Shown piece after piece: positions 7,051 through 14,670 of a stretch of 26,238 nucleotides of DNA. Below the pieces are notes generated by a model. It was not told the DNA's origin. It ran no database searches and was given only the letters and a program-made list of their open reading frames with translations. Made by a program: the position numbers and the translations under genes. Source of the stretch: SBAX01 sp964646605 (lineage in GTDB: Bacteria > Planctomycetota > Phycisphaerae > UBA1845). The stretch spans positions 1-26,238 of the forward strand of contig CAZYEX010000080.1 of NCBI GenBank assembly GCA_964646605.1, written 5' to 3'. Positions within the stretch are counted from its first letter, which is position 1. Each line of letters opens with the position of its first letter.

Positions 7051-9238
7051 GGGGCACATTCACCAGGGTCCGCCGCTCGAAGTCTTGGCGAAGCACCGGG
7101 TGGCCGTCGCGGAAGATTACGAGGCTATGTTCGTACATGGGCACGGCGTTGGTTCGAGGAATCGCTTCGTCGCTGTTGGCGTACACCACGGTCACTCCCC
7201 CGCCCGGAACGCCCGGATGGGAAATGGTACACAAGACGGCATCCCCCGGATCATCATAGTCCTCGCCGTCGAACTCGAATCCATCGTCCGAGAAGCCGAC
7301 CGGAAACTCAATGGCCGTCAGAAAACCGTCCACGTAGGGGTCGAGGACGGCGTCGCCGAGGATGAGGGTGCAGCGCTGGGCCAAGGCCCCTTCCTCGATC
7401 TGGCCTGAGACCCGTTCGATCCGCTTGGTGGGAACGTAGGAGGAGTCGAAGGTCCGCTTGAGCTTGACGTACTCGTCGGCGAGGAGACCCCAGGGCAAGA
7501 TGCAGGCGAACGAGGCCCCCCGCCGGGTTGCGGCCGTGGTGGGGACCAGTTCATCGGGCGAGATCTTCCGCAGGACGTGGTAATCCGGGTCCAGCTCGAC
7601 GGTGTGCGGCGTCTGTTTCACGTCGAAGCGATGGACCTCGCCCGGTTCGAGCAAACGGGTATGCAGATCGATCCACCGGTCGGGCGTGTCGTACACGCGG
7701 ATCTGCAAGTCATCCACGCGAAAGAAGGGCCGGTCCTGCGAAAGGCTGACCGTGAGGGCGTTCGACGCCGACTCGTATCGGGCGTTGTCGATGCCGATTC
7801 GTGGGGCCCCGAAACCGCGGACCCATTGTCGAAAAAACGGCTGCAAGTCCATGCGAGTTTCCAGCTCACACACCCGTCGCAAGTCATCCCACGAGGCGTA
7901 ATGACCCACCGACCGTAGGGTCAGAGCACGCATGGCCGCCCAGAAGCGATCTTGCCCCATTGTTTGGGCGAGCATGTGGAAAACCATCGCCCCCTTGTCG
8001 TAGGCGATCTGGCGGTTGCACCCCTCGGGTCGGCCGAAGGTGCCAAGCGGTTTGTCGTCCTCGGGTTTGAGTCGGCTGAGGTAGTGACAGTAGTTGCGAC
8101 GTTTGCGGCGGGCTTCTTCCTCCTTGCCGTCCAAAACGTGTCCGAAATAGTTGGCAGCGTAGCTGGTCAGCGCTTCGCACCAATTCCCATCGCGGGGATC
8201 GACGAAAATGGCGTTGCCCCACCAACTGTGGAGCATTTCGTGATCGAGGTACCCATGCGACGTCTGCGCACGTTCGCCCATCTCGATAACGGCGGAACTG
8301 AGCAAAGTGAAGAACGGAAACGCGAAGCCGCTGCTGAAGAAGTTGTCCACCACGGTGTACTGCTTACCCGGATAGGGGCCGATGAGCGGCTCGTAACGAT
8401 CGAGATTGCGTTTGATAGCCGCGATCCATCCCCCGGCCTGTGGGGATTGGCTGGGTTTCAGATGTACGGCGATGTCGATGTTGTTGTGGCGGTCGCGGTG
8501 GACCTGATGCGGGCCGCCGACGAGGACCATTTCTGGAAGTGGGTAAGGACTTCGCCACGAGGCTCGACCCGTTCTTGCACGGAGCGCCTCATCCCGATCG
8601 CCCGAAGCCACCAGCTCGAACCCCGGCGGGGCGTCGGCGGAAAGCTCAAACTCGGCGAGGCGCAGGGCGTCCTTCTCATGGGCCGGTTGGGGATACCAGT
8701 ATCCGTCGGCGAGGTACACGCCCTCTGGCCCGATGTGGGCGCGCATGGTGAAGTTGTGAATCTCGCCCGGTTTCTCGCCCGCGGAGACGTCCTGAAAGAG
8801 TCGGCCGCGGTAATCGACGAAAAGCGTCAAGGCTTCGACCGGCGCGGAGAGCGTGACCAAGTATCGCGCAGGGTGGAAGTCCGTCGCCTCGCCCGAGACA
8901 TCGCTCGACGACATCGGCATGTCCGCGAGGCGTTTGGCGGATCGGGATTGCAAGGAAGCCCCAGCGGCTCGGACGCCGACGATGTCCAGGTCGGGATGCA
9001 GCCAGATTTCGACGGCGACCGGTCCGGCGGCGATCGGGGGACGATCCGCCCGCACCAAGTCGATGGTGGCTCGACCCTTGAGCGTGTGGGAAGGCGGATC
9101 GAGACTGGCGGAGATTTGGTAGCGTTCGGCGCGCACGGCCATGACCGGGGCCGAGACGCACCCGCCGAGGATCGGGGGCGCGCTGAGCGCGAACCCCCAA
9201 GCCCATGCGGCATTCCACGTTCGAGTCTTGCCAACCAT
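7043..9238 (-). CDS. Divergent M1-family (aminopeptidase N-like) zinc metallopeptidase lipoprotein
   Basis: 731 residues from ATG 9238, chosen because it gives a lipoprotein signal with lipobox ILGGC (C27); a longer in-frame start exists at 9343. An M1-type beta N-domain (about 40-260) precedes the catalytic domain with H333-E-M-L-H337 and the third zinc ligand E355 in GNWCEALTSY. Only 17 residues separate H337 from E355, against 18 in classical members. The substrate motif GAMEN is replaced by SSGFAFP (302-308). The putative catalytic Tyr is Y413 in AYDKGAMVF. Residues beyond about 560 form an extra acidic beta-rich domain that I do not recognise (contains DDGFEFDGEDYDDPGD). It should hydrolyse peptides at the cell envelope, but without GAMEN classical aminopeptidase specificity is uncertain. 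It shares an 8-base overlap with the downstream lipoprotein gene. Confidence 0.87.
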   Translation of the reverse strand: MVGKTRTWNAAWAWGFALSAPPILGGCVSAPVMAVRAERYQISASLDPPSHTLKGRATIDLVRADRPPIAAGPVAVEIWLHPDLDIVGVRAAGASLQSRSAKRLADMPMSSSDVSGEATDFHPARYLVTLSAPVEALTLFVDYRGRLFQDVSAGEKPGEIHNFTMRAHIGPEGVYLADGYWYPQPAHEKDALRLAEFELSADAPPGFELVASGDRDEALRARTGRASWRSPYPLPEMVLVGGPHQVHRDRHNNIDIAVHLKPSQSPQAGGWIAAIKRNLDRYEPLIGPYPGKQYTVVDNFFSSGFAFPFFTLLSSAVIEMGERAQTSHGYLDHEMLHSWWGNAIFVDPRDGNWCEALTSYAANYFGHVLDGKEEEARRKRRNYCHYLSRLKPEDDKPLGTFGRPEGCNRQIAYDKGAMVFHMLAQTMGQDRFWAAMRALTLRSVGHYASWDDLRRVCELETRMDLQPFFRQWVRGFGAPRIGIDNARYESASNALTVSLSQDRPFFRVDDLQIRVYDTPDRWIDLHTRLLEPGEVHRFDVKQTPHTVELDPDYHVLRKISPDELVPTTAATRRGASFACILPWGLLADEYVKLKRTFDSSYVPTKRIERVSGQIEEGALAQRCTLILGDAVLDPYVDGFLTAIEFPVGFSDDGFEFDGEDYDDPGDAVLCTISHPGVPGGGVTVVYANSDEAIPRTNAVPMYEHSLVIFRDGHPVLRQDFERRTLVNVPHE

Positions 9239-9352
9239 CGTCGAGCGCGATTCGAATCCGGCCCGGACCGTTACGCAAGGGTGACCGCCGGGCATCGCCT
9301 TCCAGCGTGCGAACGGGGCCTTGCCCTCCCGCCGCCGCGGCATATACTAGCA

Positions 9353-9382
9353 TTGAGAACCTTGGACCGCGCTGAGTCTATT
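9353..9382 (+). promoter_or_regulatory. Possible promoter for infA-folP
   Basis: TTGAGA (9353-9358) and TCTATT (9377-9382) are separated by 18 bases in the 248-base divergent gap between the metallopeptidase gene and infA. The -35 matches five of six consensus positions and the -10 four. The leader to infA would be about 98 bases. On the opposite strand TGCTAGTAT (9353-9345) resembles an extended -10 for the metallopeptidase gene. Both are by-eye calls. Confidence 0.3.
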
Positions 9383-9486
9383 AGGGAAATCTCCGGCATG
9401 AATGCGGGTTCGTGCCGATATCGTGGGAACGGTCGTGGCTTGCGGCGGTCGAGGGTGGTCGTATTGGGTCCCGCATTGGAGTGCCT

Positions 9487-9711
9487 GTGGCTAAAGCTGA
9501 TGCCATCGAAGTCGAGGGTGTGGTGGTCGCCGCCCTTCCCAACGCCATGTTTCGCGTGGAGGTGAAGGGGGGAGGCGAAAAACACCATGTCCTGGCCCAC
9601 ATTTCCGGAAAGATGCGCAAGTACTACATCCGCATCCTGCCTGGCGACACGGTGACGGTCGAGATGTCGCCCTACGACCTGACCCGCGGACGAATCACCT
9701 TCCGCAGATAA
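9487..9711 (+). CDS. infA: Translation initiation factor IF-1
   Basis: 74 residues, a single OB-fold protein that binds the 30S A site during initiation. Family hallmarks are all present: DAIEVEGVV, LPNAMFRVE, LAHISGKMRKYYIRILPGD and SPYDLTRGRITFR. Start: GTG 9487 gives the canonical MAKADAIE N-terminus and has GGAG (9478-9481) five bases upstream. Another GTG at 9481 overlaps that ribosome site, and an ATG at 9412 would add 25 atypical residues. The loop between strands (VKGGGEKHHVLAH) is about three residues longer than in E. coli IF-1. The stop TAA touches the first copy of a repeat that leads directly into folP, only two bases away. Confidence 0.95.
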   Translation: MAKADAIEVEGVVVAALPNAMFRVEVKGGGEKHHVLAHISGKMRKYYIRILPGDTVTVEMSPYDLTRGRITFRR

Positions 9712-9767
9712 GAATGGCGAATGGCGAATCCAGAATGGCGAATGCGGAATTTGCCATTCGCGATTCG
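9711..9767 (+). repeat. Direct and inverted AGAATGGCGAATG repeat between infA and folP
   Basis: AGAATGGCGAATG occurs at 9711-9723 and again at 9732-9744, 21 bases apart. The segment 9753-9767 (GCCATTCGCGATTCG) is the reverse complement of 9711-9725 at 13 of 15 positions. The unit overlaps the infA stop and the beginning of the folP reading frame, where it encodes a repeated RMAN-type peptide. It looks like a short mobile or REP-like intergenic repeat; no second copy occurs in this window. Confidence 0.6.
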
Positions 9768-10592
9768 ACCTTCTGCATTCCCCTCTCTCCGCCCCTGGTC
9801 ATGGGGATTCTGAACGTTACGCCGGATTCCTTCAGCGATGGCGGGGAGTATCTCTGCGAGTCGGCGGCCGTCGAACGCGCCCTGGGCATGATCGACGAAG
9901 GGGCGGACATCCTCGACGTGGGGCCCGAGTCCACGCGGCCCGGGTCGCAACCGGTGGCTGCGGCGGAGCAGATTCGTCGCGCCGTGCCGATCATTGGGGC
10001 CGTTCGCAAGCGCAACCAACAGGTCTTCCTCTCCATTGACACGCGCTTGTCGGGCGTGGCTGAGGCGGCGATTGACGCGGGAGCTGATCTGGTCAACGAC
10101 GTGTCCGCGCTGCGCGACGATCCGCGCATGGGCGAGGTGGTCGCCGAACGCGGAGTCGCCGTGGTGCTGATGCACCGCCGCGGGACGGCGGCGGAGATGC
10201 AGACCGGCGGCGGACCGAAATATGACGACGTGATCGGCGAGATTGGGACCTTCCTCGGCGAGCGCCGCGACTTCGCCCTTCGTAGCAGCATTTCGCGGCA
10301 GCGGATCATCCTCGACCCGGGCATCGGGTTCGGCAAGCGCGTGGAGCACAACCTGACGATCCTGGGGCATCTGCACCGTTTCACATCCTTGGGGCAACCT
10401 CTGCTCATCGGCGCTTCACGCAAGAGTTTCCTGGGGGCGGTGTTGGGGATTGAGGAGCCCAAAGCGCGGGATGCGGCCTCGCTGGCGTGCGCCGCGATGG
10501 CGGTCATGAATGGGGCGTCGATCATCCGCACCCATGACGTCCGCTCGACCGTCGAAGTCGTGCGTTTGGTCACCGCGGTCCGCGGTCGGTAA
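9714..10592 (+). CDS. folP: Dihydropteroate synthase
   Basis: Cytosolic TIM-barrel enzyme joining 6-hydroxymethyl-dihydropterin pyrophosphate to p-aminobenzoate in folate synthesis. Up to 292 residues. Motifs in order: PLVMGILNVTPDSFSDGG (27-44), ILDVGPESTRPG (67-77; the usual second Gly of the DxGGESTRPG loop is Pro), SIDTR (107-111), NDVSAL (128-133), MHRRG (153-157), DPGIGFGK (201-208), GASRKSF (233-239) and RTHDV (272-276). The start is uncertain: ATG 9714 and ATG 9735 both lie inside a repeat, and ATG 9801 would begin right at MGILNVTP with no leader strand. The family normally has about 15-25 residues before that motif, so 9714 or 9735 is more likely. It probably forms an operon with infA, with a two-base gap. 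Confidence 0.94.
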   Translation: MANGESRMANAEFAIRDSTFCIPLSPPLVMGILNVTPDSFSDGGEYLCESAAVERALGMIDEGADILDVGPESTRPGSQPVAAAEQIRRAVPIIGAVRKRNQQVFLSIDTRLSGVAEAAIDAGADLVNDVSALRDDPRMGEVVAERGVAVVLMHRRGTAAEMQTGGGPKYDDVIGEIGTFLGERRDFALRSSISRQRIILDPGIGFGKRVEHNLTILGHLHRFTSLGQPLLIGASRKSFLGAVLGIEEPKARDAASLACAAMAVMNGASIIRTHDVRSTVEVVRLVTAVRGR

Positions 10593-10680
10593 ACCGGGCG
10601 CTCTCCGGTCAACAGAGGCGAGTGGTTGAGCCAGCCGGGCTAAGGGGACGTAGGTGATGAGGCCTGATCCCTGGCACGGG

Positions 10681-12681
10681 TTATGGCGCGCAGGCGGTGG
10701 GGCCTGCGTAGGGGTAGCCGAATCCCTTGAAAGCATCGACGCCCGCGACGATGTCCAAGGCACTGAGATCGTCGAGCGGATCGGGAGTGTTGGGCTGCAG
10801 TTGGGCATCTACCTTGGACGGCGCTCCGGCAAGGTTTTTGAACTTGTTCACCATGGAGGAGATGTCCAGGGCATCGGGTTGGCTGACGCAATCCTCGACG
10901 GTGCAGGGCGAGCAACCGGAGACGGCGCAGGTCTGCTGATAAGGCGAAGCGACATCGGCCCAGCGCGAGGTGGTCACCGAGAGCGAGGGTAAGGAGTAGT
11001 TTGCTTCGATCGTGGACGAGCACTCGATGGTGACGGCCTGCACGTCGTAGAGTGAGCTGGGTACAATCGCATCTCCGTAGACGTGCAGCAGCCCTACCGC
11101 GCTCCAATCCATGTAGTGGGGAAAGCACTGAAGTCGCGCGGCCTTGAAGGTGGTCCCGTTACTGCTGGACTCCGCGAAGTCGCTGGGGGGGCCTACCCAA
11201 CGGACTTGGCCTTGCGATGAGGAGAAGTCGCGCGGCGGACGCGAAGGCAATGTGGGAGGATCGGGATGATGCAACGACGAGAGTGTCACGCGTAGCGCGG
11301 TTGAGCGACCGGGGTTGCCGGGTTCCAGGGTGATGTAACGGTTTTTGACGAGAGCGCCGGGTTCGGCGACTGGCGAGGCCACGGCGACGCAACACTCGTC
11401 GGGGTAGCCGTTGCCGTCGACGTCCTGCGAGGTTCCTGAGGCGATATCGCACCCGTCGATCACGCCATTGGCGTTACAGTCGTGGAGCACGTCAAAGACG
11501 TAAGCCGACCCTGCACCGATACCGCCTGCTTCGTCGTCTCCAAACGCTCCGAGAATCACGCGGTCCCCGCTCATCGACATGTTGTAGCCAAAGTGCCAGG
11601 CGGGCGGATCGGTGGGCGTCAGTTCTGCAACCTCCGGCCAATTGTTGCCGTCATGGACGAATACATGCGCTGCGCCGGTGTTAATGATCCCGACCACGGC
11701 CACGTCGCCGTCCGTCGCCACCGACAAGATCGACGTATTGAAGACAAACGGGCCGAGTAGCGCTTCATAGCTCCACGAGGTGCCGGATCGACGGTAAACA
11801 GAGGCGGCACTCTTATCATTGAAAAGGTGGCTAACAACGGCCACTGCGTCGGACAGGGATACTGCTCCGCCAAAAAGCTGGGTAAAGCCAGGCGGGCTTG
11901 GAAGTTGCGCCTCTTGTAGCCAGTTCGCATCCTCCCGACGGAACACGTACGCCGCCCCTGGCGGACTTGCCACATTGCCCCCGCAAAGGTTACCTGCCCC
12001 GCCGACTAGGACTCGATCCCCATGTACGGAAAGCGCGTAGGCAAAGCTATCGTCGACACAGGGAGCGGGGGGTAGCAGGTTGGCCTCTTTCATCCAAGCC
12101 ATTCCTTGCCGCAGGAAGATGTAGAGTGAGCCAACGCCCTCGGAGCCGTAGGGAGCGCCCACGAACACGCGGTCACCGCGTACCGCGACGGAGGTTGCGA
12201 AAGAGCGGGATTGGGCAGTGTCAGGGGCGGTTATCTTAGCCTCTTGAACCCACGTGGTTCCATCGAATCGGAATACATAGGCCGCACCGGCATTGTTTAG
12301 ACCGTTCGGTTCATAATGAACCGCGCCGACCACGATCCGCTCGCCTTCCACCGCTACGGCCCCGCCGAAGCGGTCAAAGGGGGCAAGGCCGGATGGGACC
12401 AGTTCGGCCTCTTGGACCCAGTTGGCGCCGTTGAAGCGATAGACGTAGGCCGACCCGCAATCCGACCCTAGCGCGCAATCGTGGTAGCGAGCGCCCACCA
12501 CGAGCGTGTTGCCGCTGATCGAGACGGCGAAGCCGAAATTGTCAGACGCGCCGCCATCGGAGGCGATGAGCTTCTGCGTCTCAGGGAGCTCACATTGTGC
12601 CGCCGCGGGACTTGTCGGGATGGCGAGAGCGACTCCGAGTGAAAGCGAGGCGACGATGGGTATGAACCGGCGTGGGGGCAT
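10681..12681 (-). CDS. Secreted FG-GAP repeat protein with dockerin-like calcium segments
   Basis: 666 residues. An N-terminal signal peptide (about 1-28, ending PAAAQ) is followed by at least six repeats of roughly 50-60 residues of the pattern FGxAVSxxGDRVxVGA then AYVFRxxGxxWVQEAxL. These are FG-GAP or integrin-type beta-propeller blades and should fold as one propeller (about 35-400). After it comes DCNANGVIDGCDIASG with DVDGNGYPDEC (about 400-430), an Asp/Asn-rich calcium-type segment common in planctomycete secreted proteins. A beta-rich domain and a final dockerin-like stretch (DPLDDLSALDIVAGVDAFKG) end the chain. ATG 12681 has AGGA about eight bases upstream. The partner is unknown; such propellers usually mediate binding, not catalysis. 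The gene converges with folP. Confidence 0.85.
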   Translation of the reverse strand: MPPRRFIPIVASLSLGVALAIPTSPAAAQCELPETQKLIASDGGASDNFGFAVSISGNTLVVGARYHDCALGSDCGSAYVYRFNGANWVQEAELVPSGLAPFDRFGGAVAVEGERIVVGAVHYEPNGLNNAGAAYVFRFDGTTWVQEAKITAPDTAQSRSFATSVAVRGDRVFVGAPYGSEGVGSLYIFLRQGMAWMKEANLLPPAPCVDDSFAYALSVHGDRVLVGGAGNLCGGNVASPPGAAYVFRREDANWLQEAQLPSPPGFTQLFGGAVSLSDAVAVVSHLFNDKSAASVYRRSGTSWSYEALLGPFVFNTSILSVATDGDVAVVGIINTGAAHVFVHDGNNWPEVAELTPTDPPAWHFGYNMSMSGDRVILGAFGDDEAGGIGAGSAYVFDVLHDCNANGVIDGCDIASGTSQDVDGNGYPDECCVAVASPVAEPGALVKNRYITLEPGNPGRSTALRVTLSSLHHPDPPTLPSRPPRDFSSSQGQVRWVGPPSDFAESSSNGTTFKAARLQCFPHYMDWSAVGLLHVYGDAIVPSSLYDVQAVTIECSSTIEANYSLPSLSVTTSRWADVASPYQQTCAVSGCSPCTVEDCVSQPDALDISSMVNKFKNLAGAPSKVDAQLQPNTPDPLDDLSALDIVAGVDAFKGFGYPYAGPTACAP

Positions 12682-12747
12682 ATTCAGTTCCTATCCAAAG
12701 GGCCCGGCTTTGTTCCGGCCACCGTCCAGGCGGACACTGAAGGTACG

Positions 12748-12776
12748 AGTCTACCCAGAACGCCCAAAGGCGTCAA
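12748..12776 (-). promoter_or_regulatory. Promoter candidate for the FG-GAP gene
   Basis: On the minus strand TTGACG (12776-12771) and TAGACT (12753-12748) are separated by exactly 17 bases. They match the sigma-70-type consensus at five and four of six positions. The predicted start of transcription is near 12741, leaving a leader of about 60 bases. The spacer holds a small dyad, GGCGT and ACGCC (12760-12773). Nothing else was recognised in the 272-base gap 12682-12953. Confidence 0.45.
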
Positions 12777-12882
12777 AGGGTAGGATTTGCGGGTCAAAAC
12801 GGTCGGGTGGCCCAGGTCCTTTGGATCTGGGGGAGTCGATGATTTGCGCTCAGCGTCATGCTCACGCTCATCGCCCCCCCCG

Positions 12883-12897
12883 ACCTCCAAAGGAGGT
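12883..12897 (-). terminator. Possible hairpin after the seven-helix membrane gene
   Basis: ACCTCC-AAA-GGAGGT is a six-base-pair stem with a three-base loop, flanked by C-rich and G-rich runs that could extend it past one bulge. It lies 57 bases beyond the stop of the minus-strand membrane protein gene. No T-tract follows on that strand, so intrinsic termination is doubtful. Confidence 0.25.
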
Positions 12898-12953
12898 GGG
12901 GCACCCGCGGCGGGTGAACCTCTGCCGACGCGGGTCCGTGGCGCGGACGGACT

Positions 12954-13691
12954 CTACGCAGGCTCGGCGTTCAACGTGGCCGTCACGTTTTCCACGGGCA
13001 CGGCGCGCCGCACGCAGCACCCGTATCCCGCCCAGATGAACAGCAGACCGACGAACTCGCATACATAGAGCCATTCGACGTGGCCGAACTTCGTCGCCGA
13101 CCCGCCGATGGCGGGGAGAAGAGCACCGAAGGCAATCAGGGCGTTCCCCAGGGCGCGGTTGGCTGTGTCGGACTTCTGCGCGTAGCGCACGGCGCTGAGC
13201 ATGGCCCCGCCCACCAGGAAGAACATCGCGTAGCTGTTGATCAGGGGGGTGAACCATCGAATCCACGCCCACCCCAGAATCTTCCCCGTGGGTCGATGGG
13301 GTTCCAAGGCCTGCAATTCCACGGGAGAGAGGATGACCAGGACCGAGAAGATGACAATGAATGGCACGGTAAGAGCGGTGAGCACGTGCGCCGTTCGACG
13401 CCGCAGGAGCAGATACACCGATCCCTGGGCGAGCGGATAGCCGCCCAGCAAAGCCCCGGCGATGTACCATGCCTTGTTGAGGCCCGGCGAATTGCCCAGC
13501 AGCGTAACCAGACTCTCCGTCGCGGTTCCCAGACCATAGCAGAAGATTCCCCCCGCCCACCAAAGCAGGTGGGCGCCCTTCCCCTTCACTTGGTATCGCC
13601 TCAGTAGCACCGCGCAGAAGGCGATGGAGAGAAGGGTGGTGGCGATGGGGATGTAATGTACGGTCTGGGGTTGTTGGAGGATGGGATTCAT
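12954..13691 (-). CDS. Seven-helix integral membrane protein, unknown function
   Basis: 245 residues with about seven hydrophobic helices: near 13-30, 43-60, 75-97, 104-123, 142-165, 181-197 and 209-228. The N-terminus is short and probably outside; the C-terminal tail (CCVRRAVPVENVTATLNAEPA) is short and polar. Polar positions within helices include GTATESLVTLLGN and INSYAMFFLVGGAML. I do not recognise the family. ATG 13691 has GGAG about nine bases upstream. It is the last gene of a same-strand run that includes the pseudopilin and PEP-CTERM genes, 123 bases after the pseudopilin stop, so it may belong to that unit or have its own promoter. Confidence 0.75.
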   Translation of the reverse strand: MNPILQQPQTVHYIPIATTLLSIAFCAVLLRRYQVKGKGAHLLWWAGGIFCYGLGTATESLVTLLGNSPGLNKAWYIAGALLGGYPLAQGSVYLLLRRRTAHVLTALTVPFIVIFSVLVILSPVELQALEPHRPTGKILGWAWIRWFTPLINSYAMFFLVGGAMLSAVRYAQKSDTANRALGNALIAFGALLPAIGGSATKFGHVEWLYVCEFVGLLFIWAGYGCCVRRAVPVENVTATLNAEPA

Positions 13692-13781
13692 GAGTTCAGG
13701 CTCCGTTGGTTGCTAACGGGTTCGCGCGATCGGACCCAGCGGGTGTCTGCAGACTGGCCCTTGACGCTCCGCGTAAAGGGG

Positions 13782-13795
13782 AGCCGCTCGCGGCT
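13782..13795 (-). terminator. Possible terminator hairpin after the pseudopilin gene
   Basis: AGCCGC-TC-GCGGCT (effectively a five-base-pair stem with a four-base loop) starts 20 bases beyond the pseudopilin stop. On the minus strand it is followed by CCCCTTT, a weak T-tract. It could partly separate the pseudopilin gene from the downstream membrane gene. Confidence 0.25.
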
Positions 13796-13814
13796 GTGAG
13801 GCGTAAAGGCGTTG

Positions 13815-14630
13815 CTAGTACCCCTTTCGATGGGCGTACGGACTTCGCGTCAGGTAAATGCCCAGCTCCTTGTCGCCTTGGGCGTGGAGTTCCATTCGTG
13901 CCGGGAGACGGCCCGTGCCGGCGTTGCGTTCGAAGAGTTCGCGGGCCGCGTGGAGATCGGTACGTTTTTCGACCGCTCCGTAATGCGGGTACTTGGGTCG
14001 GCCTTGGGTTTCGCTTCCCTCAATGACGTCGGCGATGATGGGAAACGAAAACGTCCACGGTCCGATCGTGTCGCGGTTGGGGGCCATGGGATTGCCGGGG
14101 GTATGGCGGCGTCCGCTGACGTAGCGCAAGGGCCGACCGTCGAAGTTGACGTAATTGCTGACCACGGGGTCGAGCGGTCCGCCGCGGCCCCATTTGGTCT
14201 TGTCGAAGGGAACGCCCTCCCCCACCTTTCCGGCCGAACGGAACCAATAGGTCATCTTCCAGCCCTCGGGTCCGGCGACGGCGGGGAAGCCCTTAATCGC
14301 GCTGGGGCACTTCCAGCCTCCGGCGTGGACGTAGGAACTGAGCACCACCCCCACCGTGGATTTGAACTGCGGGTCAAAGGGGTCGGCGTCGGGATCGAGC
14401 AGGGTAATGTCCTCCATGAACGGAACTCGATCGCCGTGGTTGTAGGCGTACTGGAGGACGCCGGTCCAGATGCTCCGCAAGTTGTTGCGGCAGATGATCT
14501 GCTTGGCCTGCTCTCGGGCGCGGCCGAGAGAGGGCAAGAGGACCGAAATCAGGATGGTGATGATGGAAGTCACCACCAACAGCTCGATAAGGGTGAAAGC
14601 GTTCGTTTTTCTGTGTCGTTGGGGTCGCAT
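13815..14630 (-). CDS. Type IV pilin-like/pseudopilin (N-terminal methylation motif) protein
   Basis: 271 residues from ATG 14630, chosen because AGGGGA lies about eight bases upstream and the prepilin leader is then short and basic (MRPQRHRKTNA). The processing motif is followed by FTLIELLVVTSIITILISVLLPSLGRAREQAK, the hydrophobic helix of type IV pilins and type II secretion pseudopilins (about 12-34); cleavage would leave Phe as first residue with Glu at +5. The globular part has Cys pairs and aromatic-rich stretches (NNLRSIWTGVLQYAYNHGD, HAGGWKCPSA). It resembles the many prepilin-like exported proteins of planctomycetes, but it lacks the H-x9-DG ending typical of DUF1559. It lies 40 bases after the dockerin-protein gene, in the same transcription direction. 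Confidence 0.85.
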   Translation of the reverse strand: MRPQRHRKTNAFTLIELLVVTSIITILISVLLPSLGRAREQAKQIICRNNLRSIWTGVLQYAYNHGDRVPFMEDITLLDPDADPFDPQFKSTVGVVLSSYVHAGGWKCPSAIKGFPAVAGPEGWKMTYWFRSAGKVGEGVPFDKTKWGRGGPLDPVVSNYVNFDGRPLRYVSGRRHTPGNPMAPNRDTIGPWTFSFPIIADVIEGSETQGRPKYPHYGAVEKRTDLHAARELFERNAGTGRLPARMELHAQGDKELGIYLTRSPYAHRKGY

Positions 14631-14670
14631 GATGGTATCCCCTAGCTCACGGGAGCGGTGCCTTTGCATG

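Noticed and set aside
7952..9565. Plus-strand open frame of 537 codons opposite the M1 peptidase gene and running into infA in another frame
   Set aside because: The minus strand holds a peptidase with a zinc motif and lipobox; the plus frame has no recognisable domain.
10593..10609. Possible terminator hairpin ACCGG-CCGGT after folP
   Set aside because: The stem has only five base pairs and no T-tract follows, so it is not separable from chance in GC-rich DNA.
12684..12890. Short minus-strand frame of 68 codons upstream of the FG-GAP gene
   Set aside because: It covers the proposed promoter, has no ribosome site and shows no protein-like pattern.
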